The notes under the pieces: generated by a model
Told to the model about the DNA's origin: nothing
The model's input: only the letters and a program-made list of their open reading frames with translations
The model's database searches: none
Source of the DNA: Macrostomum hystrix
Taxonomy: Eukaryota; Platyhelminthes; Macrostomidae
Direction: 5' to 3'
DNA length: 64,000 bases
Assembly (NCBI GenBank): GCA_950097015.1
Contig: CATNEN010000033.1
Span: 3,911,501 to 3,975,500 of the forward strand
Translations under genes and position numbers: made by a program
Shown here: positions 12,980 through 22,957 of the stretch, piece after piece
How the letters are laid out: the number at the start of each line of letters is the position of its first letter
Numbering within the stretch: position 1 is the first letter of the stretch

Positions 12980-13820
12980 AGCCCTTACTGGGCTACAACC
13001 CCTTACTGGGCTACAACCCCTTACTGAACTACAACCCCTTACTGGGCTACAACCCCTTACTGGACTACGACCTCTTACTTGGCTACAACCCCTTAATGGG
13101 CTACAACCCCTTACTGGGCTGCAACCCATTACAGGGGTTCAACACCTTACTGGGCTGCAACCCATTACAGGGGTTCAACACTTTACTGGGCTGCAACCTC
13201 TTACTTGGCTACAACCCCTTAATGGGCTACAACCCCTTACTGGGCTACAACCCCTTACTGAACTACAACCACTTACTGGGCTACAACCCCTTACTGGACT
13301 ACGACCTCTTACTTGGCTACAACCCCTTACTGGGCTACAACCCCTTACTGGACTACGACCTCTTACTTGGCTACAACCCCTTACTGGGCTACAACCCCTT
13401 ACTGAACTACAACCCCTTACTGGGCTACAACCCCTTACTGGGCTACAACCCCTTACTGGACTACGACCTCTTACTTGGCTACAACCCCTTACTGGGCTAC
13501 AACCCCTTACTGAACTACAACCCCTTACTGGGCTACAACCACTTACTGGGCTACAACCCCTTACTGGACTACGACCTCTTACTTGGCTACAACCCCTTAC
13601 TGGGCTACAACCCCTTACTGAACTACAACCCCTTACTGGGCTACAACCACTTACTGGGCTACAACCCCTTACTGGACTACAACCCCTTACTGGACTACGA
13701 CCCCTTACTGGGCTACAACCCCTTACTGAACTACACCCCTTACTGGGCTACAACCCCTTACTGGACTACGACCTCTTACTTGGCTACAACCCCTTACTGG
13801 GCTGCAACCCCTTAATGGGC
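12980..13820. repeat. 18-bp minisatellite, about 47 copies, with higher-order structure
   Basis: The unit is CCCTTACTGGGCTACAAC. Variants (GAACTAC, GGACTACGA, CCACTTACTGG, CTCTTACTTGG) recur in a fixed order of five to six units, so larger blocks were amplified together. The period of 18 keeps a LLGYNP-type frame open for 240 codons. I treat this as non-coding because several frames are equally open and no splice sites or start context support it. Confidence 0.95.
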
Positions 13821-14720
13821 TGCACCATGAAACCGCTGAGAACAACTACCCAGGTGTTGCTGTCATCGATATGCTACGGATTGACAGAATAAAAATGAAA
13901 TTTTGTGTGATAACTAACCGTATTAGGGTCTAGATATGCAAGCCAAGATTTTCATTTTGTTTTTTATTTTTTTTACGAGCGAAGCTGTACAGTCTCTTTT
14001 ATGGCACAAATAGCAACGAACAAGAGCTGGGGTGGATGACCATGTGGGCTACCGAGCAGTGAATGCGGCAACCCAACCGGGCCTCTATGCAATGCCAAAC
14101 ATTAATAGTTTTCACCCTCATGTGTACTGAGCACAATTAATTAATATAAGGCCTTACCACTACGTTCCTATGCAGTCGAAGATATCGAAAAAAAACTATT
14201 TGTTCCTTTATTGTTCGTAACATAACAAACTGAAATACGATTAATCGCTTTCGGTTACCACGTTGCTGCCGACGAATTTCGGCTGTTACCGGACGCGTCG
14301 AGAATCGTCATTGCAGCACTTTCAAAACCGCCTGTCTGCGTCGCCTCGTCACTGCGACCTTCGTTTGGCCAGTTCGACACGACACGACACAAGTCTGAGC
14401 GATTGTGAAGTCATTTCTCATGTAACAGAGGGTACTGTATGAACCCAGGCCCTATGTGGCACATGAATTTGGCATTATATTGGCTTAAACGCTACAATTT
14501 AGCGTGAACAGTAGTGTGTAGTGTGTTAAAACATCGCCAAAAGAGCCGCGAGCTTGCAGGTGAAATTGCTTAAACATAGAGTTTATTCTGACTTCGAGCA
14601 GATCTGAACTGTCTCATCAGCTCAGGATTTCATCCGGGCTAAGCGCCGGAAACTCTAAAAAGTTCAAAGAAGCGAGATTAGGCCTTGTAGGTCAGAGTTT
14701 GCGTCCTATCCCGGAACCCC
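13821..14720. other. gene-free intergenic DNA
   Basis: No coding exon, RNA or element end was recognised. The right end should hold the 3' UTR of the minus-strand WSC gene. Confidence 0.5.
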
Positions 14721-15447
14721 TCAGCGACGGACGAAAAACTCTCCACCAATGTTGGCAAGCTGGTTGGGCAGAGCCGGGAACTTCAGCAGGTAGCACACAC
14801 CTCGGCTGAGCAGGACGGCTTGGCATTCGGTGTCGCAGCGGCTGATGCAATCAATGGCGTGCAGGGCTGGCTGGCTGCGGTAGAACGGCCCGGCCGATGA
14901 CGTCACGTTCAAGTAGAGAAGGTCAGAGAGGATGAACTCATTGCCAACTGAAAAATTAAATTTGTCTCATTTTACGCTCGTATAAATTTAGCCAGTTTGG
15001 AAGGGGTAAGGTGTTTGGAAAATAAGGCAAGCTGAACCCACTGGGACGCAGGTAGAGAAGGCGGTACACAGAGTTCCGGCTGGCTCCTCCGCAGATCTCG
15101 GTAGAGTTGCCTTTGCAGTGCATGTTGCAGCTTCTGGGATCGTCAGGTCCCTGGCTACAGCAGGTGTTGCCGCAGTAGCACTCATCTGAGTACTGCACGC
15201 CAAAGTAAGCAAAGTTGCCAATAGAGCAGATGGTGCCACACAGTCCTACTGTCATGCTGCTCAGCAGAACGCCGTTAGACGACGTGTACACCGTGTACGG
15301 GCCGATCTTGGTCCAGCCTACCAGACCGCTGAGGTCCCTCAAACCACCCTGGTTGTCAATGAAGCAGCCGAGTGGCCCGAACTCAGCTGCAAGCGAACAG
15401 CGGATGGCGAGGAAGCACACCAGAAACTGGAGGGCAGTGGCCGACAT
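14721..15447 (-). CDS. secreted WSC-domain protein
   Basis: Two minus-strand exons, 15447-15042 and 14947-14721, joined through a split codon (A|TT) over a 94-bp intron, giving 210 aa and ending in TGA. ATG 15447 was chosen because it gives a signal peptide (MSATALQFLVCFLAIRCSLA) directly before the mature protein. Residues about 25-125 form a WSC carbohydrate-binding domain: PLGCFID, LCGTIC, YFGVQYSDECYCG, MHCKGNSTEICGG, SVYRL. The second exon encodes a smaller cysteine-bearing module (CISRCDTECQ, GVCYLLKF) that resembles a PAN/apple fold; this part is tentative. No transmembrane segment follows, so the protein is probably secreted. A TTAA-ended repeat begins less than 100 bp upstream of the start codon. 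Confidence 0.85.
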
Positions 15448-15544
15448 TGCTGAGCCGATTTCACTTCTGGTATCCACGAAAGCAGATTCGCTTATATTTA
15501 TCTCTTCTGCTGACGCTATAGGTAGCGAAGCCAACAGCCCTCCC

Positions 15545-17130
15545 TTAACAGTAGAAAGACCTCGAGGGGTATTTCAAATAGCCACATTCTTTCTGTTCCT
15601 CTTAAAATATTCAACCAATCACCATTAAAATGCAGAATAATAAGAAGTGCTAAAATTTTCCACTCTTTCCGATGAAATAACTTCCAGAATCACAGAACGT
15701 CGGCATCGTCGAGATTTTCAACGATTCCCGTCAGGGTGTCTGGCGGCAATAACGACCAATACAAGCAAACTTTTTCTGTTCTCAAGATCGCATCATGCAG
15801 CCATGTTGGCTATTGTTGTGGATAAATATTGCATTGATTCTATTATTAATAAATTTATTTTTGAACCCATGGATTCGCCATCCAGGTTTTCGAGTATGCA
15901 GAGCAATATTGGTTGTCCTTATCACCAGCGTCTTCAATAATTGCTGAATATCTCGACTATTCTGACGTCGGACGGCCTTGAAAGTTAGTTGATCGTTAAG
16001 TGGCGAAAACATTTGATCCATATGGAGGACTTTCACTAAAGTCGGACATTCGGTCTGGGAGCTACGAGTACTGGTAGACCAGGTCGGGCGAATATGCAGG
16101 ATGCGTCACCAGCTGACTCGATTCTCGGCCAGAAATGCCAATGTTGCAGCAGCCGTGTGCGCACTGGCATTTTCGTGGTGCAGCAGCAGGCCACGAAGTC
16201 CGGTGCGCGGCCGGCGTCTGCGCCTCGCATCGAACACCAGCGGCAGGCACTGGTTGATATACCAGTCGGCATTGACTGTACGCCTGTCTTGGAGCGCTAC
16301 AGTCGCCAGGTTGCGAGCCTGGCTGAAGAAAGTCGCCACCATCTGCTTCCCGACGCTGCGGGCCCGCTTGACCTTCGTTGGAGTGGCATCATCGGGAAGG
16401 AGCCAAACTGTCGACTGCTGCTTGGTGTCCGGGTCGTACTGGTAGACCCAGGTCTCATCACCTGTGACAATCTCCCAGCATCGCTTCGAGGTGCCAGAGT
16501 CGAATCTTTCGAGCATGAACTCGCACTAACGCACCCTCTCCGCTTTCTGGTCCTCCGTCAGGTTGTGGGACAGCATCAGGCACATCGCTTGGAGGCTCCC
16601 AGCTTGTCGTGTAGGATGGTCGTAACCGCCGCTGATCCAATGCCAAGTGTCTCCCTGATCTCGGCAAAGGTCACTCGCCGGTCTTCGTCGATCATTCTCC
16701 GGACGGCAGCGATGTTTTCGTCTGTGACTGCGGAAGGCGTAAGCTGGACGTCCCGACCGAGGCTCGTCATCAAGGCTGCTCCGGCCCCACTTGCATTCGC
16801 TGTACCACCGAAAAAACGGTGGCACGTGAAGGGGCTTGGTCTCCAAAGGCAGCATGTAAACTATCATGGCACGAAAGTCGCGGTTTGTCAACTCTATTGG
16901 AGCGAGTACAGTTTGGTAGGGAGTATTGACTTTGAAGAGTGATTGTGAAGAATTGACAAGAGCGCAATGGCTGAAAATGTATACTCAACCATTTTTAAGG
17001 TAGTAGATTATGTACATTAAAAGGCGTGCAGCTGCGACTTAAAAGTCAGCCGTACGAGGGGCATTCAAAACTTTCGGTACGCCCCTCGTATCTTGAAGTA
17101 GGCAGTGGGTATTTGAAGTACTTCAAAATG
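15545..17130. mobile_element. TTAA-ended dispersed element (piggyBac-like ends) interrupted by a mariner
   Basis: The left end is TTAACAGTAGAAAGACC followed by GGGGTATTTCAAATA (15566-15580). The right part (TCTTGAAGTAGGCAGTGGGT ATTTG at 17091-17116, then TTTAA near 17138) matches the right part of the copy at 31760-31983. There the reverse complement of the left end appears as TATTTGAAATACCCC before TTAA. The interior (15900-16060) aligns by eye to 31765-31910. No transposase of its own is visible, so it looks nonautonomous. The mariner at 16063-17090 is inserted inside it. The piggyBac assignment rests on TTAA plus terminal similarity and is tentative. Confidence 0.6.
16063..17090 (-). pseudogene. 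broken mariner-family transposon (transposase pseudogene)
   Basis: Minus-strand frames together spell a mariner transposase in pieces: an N-terminal helix-turn-helix part (about 16891-16770, 16773-16576), then GDETWVYQYD, LLHHENASAHTA and HPAYSPDL (16516-16090). At least two frameshifts separate the pieces. The usual second catalytic Asp (HHDNA) is Glu here. Sequence is lost right after YSPDL, so the C-terminus and most of that inverted terminal repeat are missing. The intact end, TACGAGGGGCGTACCGAAAG read on the minus strand from 17090, lies next to a TA. Comparison with the uninterrupted copy at 31.9 kb shows TA on both sides of the insert, the mariner target duplication. Not functional. 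Confidence 0.88.
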
Positions 17131-18250
17131 AAGCCGTCCTCTTTAAAGCCCTACTCTTGAGTAGACTTTGCTTCTGCTTGCTCGGTTCCAAGTCTTTCAC
17201 ACCCTATGTGTGCAGTAACCAGATAGCTACACAAAAGGTATGACTATTATAACATATCAAAGTGGGGTTCGTCCTGAGATTATTTTAGCCTGTATAGTCG
17301 GCAACTTTTTATGCCTCGCCGACCAAAAAGAGAATCTAAAAGACGATAGCGGGTCGCATGGAATGAGAAAATTAGATTCCGCAGAAAAATACAATGCGGT
17401 AGAGATGAGACGCATGAGATGAGAACGGGCAGAGTAGATGTCGGAATGGGGACAGATTTTGGAGGTTGTGGAACGGACAAGCTGGAGTATTTTTAGGAAG
17501 GAGGAACATTATCAGCGCTTCTGAGCAATCATGCTTTTTGCTTTTCTGATGAATTGCGAGAACGCTTAAACTGGAGCTGTCAAAACAAAAGAGGAATTTC
17601 CGCTTTGTGAGCTTTAATATGAGCCGTCTCGATGGCTCGACGGTGTGATGCTTGTCTTAGCTTAATTCATCAAAGCTATTCATGCCTACTCCTTTTGTGA
17701 TTTTAAATTCAATAGATAGCAAAAATTCATTCTTTCTATCTTCGCATTACATGTTTCAGAGCAAACCAGTTCTGGCCGCTTGCTGTTCCTTGCTGTTTAA
17801 AATGCACTAGATTTAATATTTAATTCGGAAGTTAACTATATGCATTATCAGTGATCGGCACCGCCGCTATATAGCGTTTCCGCTATCAAATTAAAAAAAA
17901 AGTTAGCGCCACTATGTAGCGGCAGCTATTTTAGTTTCAAAATTAGCGAATTTAGCGCCGCTAAATATGAAGTTCGCTAAAATTCAAAATAATAATAAAA
18001 CGCAAATTACTTAAAAATTATTAATTCATGGTTATGAAAATATGATTAGATTAGATTATAAATGTTGGCGATTAGCACGCAACAAAATCTGCCGAGCCAG
18101 ATCAGACGAGCCCGTTTGGCCCGAAGTACGTCATTACGTACGTAGAAAAATCTACGTAAATCTACTCTCGACAGCAGCACTTGACGGCATGGCGGTGTTA
18201 AACCACACAAATAGGTCAGCGAGGGCCGGCTCAGAATTAAACGTGGAATC
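17131..18250. other. gene-free DNA between the nested transposons and the 19-bp array
   Basis: No coding exon was recognised. At 17849 a CAGTGATCGGCA sequence followed by palindromic CGCTATATAGCG-type motifs resembles a hAT terminus, but no matching second end was found. Confidence 0.45.
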
Positions 18251-18252
18251 CG

Positions 18253-18812
18253 AAAATAAAGCACAGCTCACTGGATAAAGCACAGCTCACTGGATAAAGC
18301 ACAGCTCACTAGATAAAGCACAGCTCACTGGATAAAGCACAGCTCACTGGATAAAGCACAGCTCACTGGATAAGGCACAGCTCACTGGATAAAGCACAGC
18401 TCACTGGATAAAGCACAGCTCACTGGATAAAGCACAGCTCACTAGATAAGGCACAGCTCACTGGATAAAGCACAGCTCACTGGATAAGGCACAGCTCACT
18501 GGATAAAGCACAGCTCACTGGATAAAGCACAGCTCACTGGATAAAGCACAGCTCACTAGATAAAGCACAGCTCACTAGATAAGGCACAGCTCACTGGATA
18601 AAGCACAGCTCACTGGATAAGGCACAGCTCACTGGATAAAGCACAGCTCACTGGATAAAGCACAGCTCACTGGATAAAGCACAGCTCACTAGATAAAGCA
18701 CAGCTCACTGGATAAAGCACAGCTCACTGGATAAAGCACAGCTCACTGGATAAGGCACAGCTCACTGGATAAAGCACAGCTCACTAGATAAGGCACAGCT
18801 CACTATATAAAA
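18253..18812. repeat. 19-bp minisatellite, about 29 copies
   Basis: The unit is AAAGCACAGCTCACTGGAT, with AAGGCAC and ACTAGAT variants. Blocks carrying the same variant order recur (for example around 18400-18600 and 18550-18800), indicating segmental amplification. Confidence 0.96.
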
Positions 18813-19002
18813 CAGTTTTGCAGTTTCTTTTGCAGATAATTTTTTCTGAAACAAATTTCAGCAGCAAAACTCCAGATTTCTACTTAAAGTAGTTAAATGA
18901 GTATAAAAAATTATCCATTTTTAGCAGCTTTCGCTTGCATTTGAAGTGTTTTTTGTTAGAATGTTGTTGGTGCTTATTTTTAGCTCAAACTCAGCACAGC
19001 TT

Positions 19003-19234
19003 GATAAAACCTGCCTAATTTGGATTGAACAATGCTGTAAACACCCAAAGCATGGATTTGATAAAACCTGCCTAATTTGGATTGAACAATGCTGTAAACA
19101 CCCAAAGCATGGATTTGATAAAACCTGCCTAATTTGGATTGAACAATGCTGTAAACACCCAAAGCATGGATTTGATAAAACCTGCCTAATTTGGATTGAA
19201 CAATGCTGTAAACACCCAAAGCATGGATTTGACA
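19003..19234. repeat. 57-bp tandem repeat, 4 essentially identical copies
   Basis: Four copies of a 57-bp unit beginning GATAAAACCTGCCTAATTTG and ending ACCCAAAGCATGGATTT. Both strands read open across it in several frames because 57 is a multiple of 3. Confidence 0.95.
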
Positions 19235-19886
19235 CGAAATTGAAGAGACTGAAGCTTTATGAAATATGGAAACAGGGGTGCTGTTTTGATAGCTAGTTTC
19301 AGCTATACGATAACAGCCTGTTAATAAAATGAGTAAAGCTAAGAGAATGGCAGAGAATGTGGTTGCTGATCGGACTATATTTTTTGGGAGCGAAACCGGG
19401 GAAGAGAAATCCGAATAGCTTTCTGAAAAGCTTTCAAACAAGCCGAACCCATTCCACAATCGTTCTCAGTAGATGCACAAAAATTATTTCACAAGCCGCC
19501 GTCGTATAATTAAATGAGTGCATATTACTGAGATTTTAACAGATGCTCGACTCCAGTGAGGTCTTCCTTGCGCAGCTCCATGCACAAAGCCATGTCAAAT
19601 GAGAGCTCACTCCATCTCTTGGTCAGTTTACAAAGCCTTTCTCCTTGGCTCTCGTGTGCTCTCTGCGGTAGCGAATGAGATTTTATTGTGCAATAAAAAT
19701 TAGAAGGCCGACCACTATACAAGTGACCAATGCGGGGGAGAGAAACGATAAACCAAGTGGCTAGGCAACAAAACAGCTGCAGCAGACTAGAATTGACTAT
19801 TGTTAGTCGAGACTCTCATAGAGATAGAAAACTGACCTGTACCGGTGCCAAAATCTAGTCAGGCGTCTCCTGACACACCCGAAGTC
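19235..19886. other. 5' flank of the tandem-C2 gene
   Basis: No other exon was recognised. An AG at 19862-19863, in frame with the C2-gene exon, could be an acceptor, so an upstream exon cannot be excluded. Confidence 0.4.
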
Positions 19887-21392
19887 ATGGCTGACTTCTC
19901 AATGAAGGGCTTCCTGCAGAACGGAGGCCAGTTCATTCACCAGAGGCACCGCTCCAATTCCGGTGGCAGCGGAGTGCAGCGAGAGCTGGAGCAGAAGACG
20001 AAGAGAAGCAAGGCGGCCTTGAGTGGCGCCCCGGACTCGTTGCTTCCAGGTGGCGTGAGCGGCGGTCGCAGGATGAGCCTCGGAAACCTGAGCGCCAGCA
20101 GAATCAGCATCGCCAGCTCCATCGGCACCTACAATGAGAGCACGATTCAGCAACTGGAGGAGACTGGCGACCTTAGTCATCAGGGTTAGTGCATTCGCGC
20201 ACTTTGTTCGTGCTTTGGCCACAATGTGACGCTGTCCCCATTCGCTTTTCTGAGCCAAATGTATCTTGCTGTAATTGCTGGTGTCACTGTTTATCAATAT
20301 AGGTAAACTTCATGCCATAAAACCCGTGCCCCTCAGGTGAGGACTCAAACCGCGGAAAGGTGCTCCTCAGTTTTCACTTCGACCGCAAAGCTCAGCTTCT
20401 CACGCTGAAGATCATCGAGGGCAAGAACCTCCGCTCCGTTAACGGCGGCGACGTCTGCGCCTTTGCCACCATCAGCTTCCTGCCTTCATCTGGCAGCTCC
20501 AAACTGGAGACCAAAGTCCGCATGCTCACCAGCAGGCCGGTCTGGAAGGAGGTCTTCAGAATCAGAAACTTTCTAGAGGAAAACTTCAAAGAGCATAAAG
20601 CTTTCGTCATCGAAGTCTGGGACAAAACTTCTAACGGAAACAGCCAGCTGATTGGCGAGGCCGTCATCCTGCTGCGTAGCCTCACCATGGACGAGCTTGA
20701 GAAGGGTGTGGTGCTGTGGAAGTACCTCAGCCTCGACAGACACGAGTCCGAGTTGTCTCTTGGCGAGCTGACCTTCTCGGTGCGCCAGTCGCATCGGAAG
20801 AAACGGCTGACGGTCAAGATCGACCGGGTTTGTACCTATCAATTCAAAGGCTCGCGAGCCGAATTTTAAAGCTATTGCTAGGGCTCATACAGCTGTGATG
20901 TTGGTAGTTGATATGGCTGGTATATCCTGGATTTACAATGATTTCACGTGCACTCAATCTTGTTTTCGGCCTCAGGTGAGCAACGCAGCCATCCCAGTGT
21001 CAGCTACAACCCCCTGCCTGTATATGAAGCTGATGCTGCTGCGCGGGAATACGGCCGTGCTGTCAGACCGAACAGCCGCAGTCACGAACTCGTACAGTCC
21101 CGTGTTCAACCACAAGATGAGGATCAGCCTGAACACGAACAGTCTGGCTGGCGCCAGCCTGAAGCTGCTGCTCAAGCAGGAGCCGACAGCTCGGGTCGCG
21201 AACCTGCGCCGCGGCAGCGTCGGCAGCGTGCAGCACTACTTCCAGAAAACTGTCGGCGTCATTCATCTGGGCTCGGACGCCGAGCGGGAGGATCTTAGGG
21301 AGGCCTGGAACAAAATCCTCGCGTGCAAGGACAGGAAGATCAGCTTCAACTTGAAGTTTTCCGCGCCGCGAAATGCCAGCGTCGACAACTGA
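19887..21392 (+). CDS. tandem C2-domain protein (synaptotagmin-like family)
   Basis: Three exons, 19887-20184, 20337-20827 and 20976-21392, keep a continuous frame (G|GT split codon, then phase 0) and give about 401 aa ending in TGA. The N-terminal 100 residues are Ser/Gly-rich and low complexity. C2A starts at VLLSFHFDRKAQLLTLKIIE and contains TKVR-type strand 4 (LETKVRMLTSRPVWKEVF) and FVIEVWDK. C2B starts at LTVKIDRVSN and contains YMKLMLL and NSYSPVFNHKMRI, then a C-terminal helix (REAWNKIL). Each C2 lacks most of the loop aspartates used to bind calcium, so a calcium-independent membrane or protein-docking role in vesicle traffic is the likeliest reading. No transmembrane segment is seen in this model, which favours a synaptotagmin-like protein over a classical synaptotagmin. 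An upstream exon is possible. An ATTAAA lies at 21462. Confidence 0.78.
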
Positions 21393-21935
21393 CTGGCTGA
21401 CTGGCTGTTCTTCCATTGACGATGGGCATCGCACAACACCTCTTTTTTTCATCTGAACTTTATTAAAATTCAACAGAAAGCTTAAACAGATATCAGGAGC
21501 ATTGATTTTCATTTCTGTTTGATACCTCTGCGAATTTTTTTACAGCTAACGGTTTATTATTTGATTTTTACGTTTTTATTTCAGTCATTGAATTGTACAG
21601 TAGCTGACACAGTTAACACAAAGTTGACGAAAAAAGAACTAATATAGTAACGAAGCCTGTGAGAGCGAGAATTAAAAGACCAATCACAGGCCAAATTTTT
21701 TAAGTTTTTAACAAAACCACAATGTCCAAGGCTCACTACTGTCGCTTGGCCGGAGCAGCAGCCACTAAAGCGCTTAGTTGTTTTTTAAAAATAAAACTGC
21801 TACCTGACATAAATCATAAATTGTTCTCCCAAAACAATGAAGTTATATATTCCCCTCTTATATACTTCCTTTGAATATATATATCTCCAATTATGCAAAC
21901 CTCAACAATTTCCTCTCCTTATCTCTTCCTCTTCT
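21393..21935. other. 3' flank of the tandem-C2 gene
   Basis: A/T-rich sequence with no other gene seen. It contains the ATTAAA at 21462 and several short A/T runs. Confidence 0.45.
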
Positions 21936-22085
21936 TATACTTTCTTCTGATCCTCTCCCACTTTCTTCTGATCCTCTCCCACTTTCTTCTGATCCTCTCC
22001 CACTTTCTTCTGATCCTCTCCCACTTTCTTCTGATCCTCTCCCACTTTCTTCTGATCCTCTCCCACTTTCTGCTCATCCTCTCTC
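21936..22085. repeat. 21-bp tandem repeat, about 7 copies
   Basis: The unit is TTCTGATCCTCTCCCACT plus three bases (TTC), strongly pyrimidine-rich on the + strand, with degenerate CTC/TTC sequence on both sides. Confidence 0.93.
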
Positions 22086-22957
22086 TTTTTCTTCTCACAT
22101 TCTCTCCTGTTTTTCTTATCTCCTGTCTCTTACCTGTATCTCATTGTGCTTGCTGCCTCAGTCTCTTGTTCACCTACTCACTGTTGATTCTCTCCTGGCA
22201 CAGTGTGTTTCGTGCCCCATTGGCATCACTAAGACAGTTTAAAAGCCAACTCAGTTAGCATCTAGGCCAGTTAAAATCACCGTAACCGGCTCTCGTTTTC
22301 GGTCACAATTTTCGTTACATGCCGCATAGCTAAATCTGTTACTTTACAATGCCAAATCGAATCTTCGCATAGGCATCCATTATAGTCACAGCTTGTTGCT
22401 TATCACAATAGCAAACTGGTTGAGTTCGGCTCAGAGGATAGACTAAGAATACGGCTGCTGGGACAGACATTGCAAAGTACATGGGCCAAATGTGGGAGTA
22501 CAGTACACTCAGCGAGTGAACACATGACTTAGCTATAGGGACAGTTGAGGGCTAAATGACCAAGCATCAGTGTACGAAACTGGGTGGGTCGTTCGCTCCC
22601 CGCCACGCACTGAGCACCCACCCCAACCTCCGCAGTTTTTTTTGCTTTTTAGGGCAACCGACCGTGGGCAGGGGCTGAGGTAGACGCAGTGTTCCGCTCA
22701 GCTTCATCTGCAGCCAAAGTCGAGGTGGCTTACACACAGACAGCTAAGCAAAATCTCGTGCTCTTAGTTTAGAAATATATTTTTTCAAACCGACAATTGC
22801 ATTTTAAAATGTTTCAGTTGAACTCCACTTGACCAGAATTACATTCTGTTCTTTCGGCTAGGGACTTCCGGTCCACGGCGGGTGAAAAGGAGTCTTCTAA
22901 TCTACAAAAGCATTTCTTCAGCAACATTCACCTGTGTTTGCCGCTCAGCCTTGTTCG
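22086..22957. other. 5' flank of the SLC16-type transporter gene
   Basis: No other exon was recognised. A stretch at 22610-22635 (GCACCCACCCCAACCTCCGC) recurs in similar form at 31130-31150, upstream of the OST-alpha-like gene. This may be a shared promoter-proximal motif or coincidence. Confidence 0.4.

Noticed and set aside
17849-18010. A hAT transposon end (CAGTGATCGGCA with CGCTATATAGCG motifs)
   Set aside because: No second terminus or 8-bp duplication could be found, so at most a decayed fragment.
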